A stretch of DNA of 64,000 nucleotides from the NCBI GenBank assembly GCA_022819645.1, contig JAJEGU010000067.1, positions 1-64,000 of the forward strand, in the 5' to 3' direction. The translations under genes were made by a program, and so were the position numbers. The notes below the pieces were generated by a model. The model did no database searches. It had not been told where the DNA came from and was given only the letters and a program-made list of their open reading frames with translations. Origin of the DNA: Pseudomonadales bacterium (GTDB taxonomy: Bacteria > Pseudomonadota > Gammaproteobacteria > Pseudomonadales > Pseudohongiellaceae). How positions within the stretch are numbered: the first letter of the stretch is position 1; each line of letters begins with the position of its first letter. Positions 63,290 to 64,000 of this stretch are shown piece by piece.

Positions 63290-64000
63290 CTACCAGCTAT
63301 CCTCTTCCGGGCGGCGGGTGACCAGCAGGTCTTCGAGGATCAGGTATTTCAGGCCCGAATTGACGAACAGTTCAATGGCGTGCTCCGGCGAACAGACCAG
63401 CGCTTCGCCGGGGCGGCTCATGGAAGTGCTGATCAGCAGGGGATGGCCGGTTTCCCGCTCGAAGCGGGTCAGCAGGCGATGGAAATCCGGGAAGCGCCCG
63501 GCCTCGACCACCTGCACCCGGGTGCTTCCATCCTCGTAGGCGATGTGGGGATAGCGCTGGCGCCAGTCTTCCGCGATGTTCACCCCGATGCTGCGCCAGG
63601 GGTCCGCTTGCCGGCCTTCGAGCAGTTCCCCGGCGGCACTGGCACGCACTGCGGCAGCGAATGGCCGCTTGATCTCGCGAAACTTGAGCTGGCTGTTGAT
63701 CAACTCGGAAACGTTCTTCTGTTGCGGATGCGCCAGCACACAGCGATTGCCGAGGCTGCGCTGGCCGAATTCCAAAGCGCCGCGAAACCAGCCCACGAGT
63801 TCTCCCGCCGCCAGCAGTTCCACGGCCTTGCCGTGGGGATCGTCAAGCGCTTCCCACCGGGGTTTGTCGCGATGGTTGCGGCAGGCGGCAATGCACTCGC
63901 TGGAAGCATAGGCGGGGCCGAGCAACAGATTGTTCACCGGCGCCAGCTTCTTGCCCTCCGCCCGAATGACGTGGGCCGCCGCGCCGATGGCGGTTCCCGA
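63290..64000 (-). CDS. Carbamoyltransferase, C-terminal part (partial)
   Basis: The frame is open to the window edge. The visible 237 residues match the C-terminal domain of NodU/CmcH-type carbamoyltransferases: ALEFGQRSLGNRCVLAHPQ, INSQLKFREIKRPFAAAV, YEDGSTRVQVVE, TGHPLLISTSMSRPGEALVCSPEHAIELF and a final LEDLLVTRR. These enzymes transfer carbamoyl groups to hydroxyls of sugars or natural products. Upstream residues read SGTAIGAAAHVIRAEGKK before VNNLLLGP, also family-like, so the start lies outside. The target may be an envelope sugar, given the neighbouring membrane glycosyltransferase-like gene. Confidence 0.85.
   Translation of the reverse strand, partial: SGTAIGAAAHVIRAEGKKLAPVNNLLLGPAYASSECIAACRNHRDKPRWEALDDPHGKAVELLAAGELVGWFRGALEFGQRSLGNRCVLAHPQQKNVSELINSQLKFREIKRPFAAAVRASAAGELLEGRQADPWRSIGVNIAEDWRQRYPHIAYEDGSTRVQVVEAGRFPDFHRLLTRFERETGHPLLISTSMSRPGEALVCSPEHAIELFVNSGLKYLILEDLLVTRRPEEDSW

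Overview
This GC-rich window looks like the replication-origin region of a gammaproteobacterial chromosome. The block parB-parA-rsmG-mnmG-mnmE-yidC-yidD-rnpA-rpmH (minus strand) diverges from dnaA-dnaN-recF-gyrB (plus strand). Two exact parS palindromes lie in recF, and gmhB-glyS-glyQ and trkH-trkA-rsmB-fmt-def-dprA lie on the right flank. This order is familiar from Pseudomonas-like and marine gammaproteobacteria. LPS genes (gmhB, hldE, waaA, LpxL-type acyltransferases) show a Gram-negative envelope. Genus or species cannot be assigned from the sequence alone.

Layout. 0-7.2 kb: a DUF4159 protein, a secreted TPR/TonB-C-like protein and a two-gene RND efflux system. 7.3-10.6 kb: a YciI-like protein, a Tat-exported amidohydrolase and an orphan PD-(D/E)XK nuclease-like protein. 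10.7-15.9 kb: a symporter/BauA-like transaminase/MmsA operon that fits beta-alanine catabolism, then cysC and tRNA-Met. 16-31.6 kb: the origin block. 31.6-43.2 kb: gmhB, glyS, glyQ, an acyltransferase, Trk potassium uptake, and translation-initiation/tRNA and rRNA modification genes. 43.3-47.7 kb: a degenerate metallo-beta-lactamase-fold remnant, a secreted esterase-like protein, a small secreted protein and malate synthase G. 47.8-54 kb: an unusual minus-strand operon encoding a divergent acyltransferase, an acyl carrier protein, an HlyD adaptor, a C39-peptidase ABC exporter, a RAYT-transposase-like protein without catalytic motifs, and a secreted protein. 54-64 kb: pepQ, waaA, an FAD oxidoreductase/aldo-keto reductase pair, hldE, an LpxL-type acyltransferase, a polytopic membrane protein and a partial carbamoyltransferase.

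The most interesting material is of two kinds. The first is the acyltransferase-ACP-exporter operon. By its parts it should export a double-glycine-leader peptide and may acylate it, yet no precursor gene is visible and it carries a domesticated-looking RAYT relative. The second is a dense set of intergenic palindromic repeats. One is an approximately 140-bp five-hairpin element (two long copies and one single-hairpin copy). Another is a 140-150-bp REPIN-like element (two copies, one of which supplies the parB stop codon). There are also short hairpins of the GCGCAGAAT type, a 105-bp MITE-like inverted repeat and a triple hairpin between mnmG and mnmE. In several of these families, differences between copies occur as paired changes that keep the stems intact.

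Codon starts were moved inward from the longest open frame where a Shine-Dalgarno-like sequence, a signal peptide or family homology supported it. All functional calls come from recognising motifs by eye; no database search was run.
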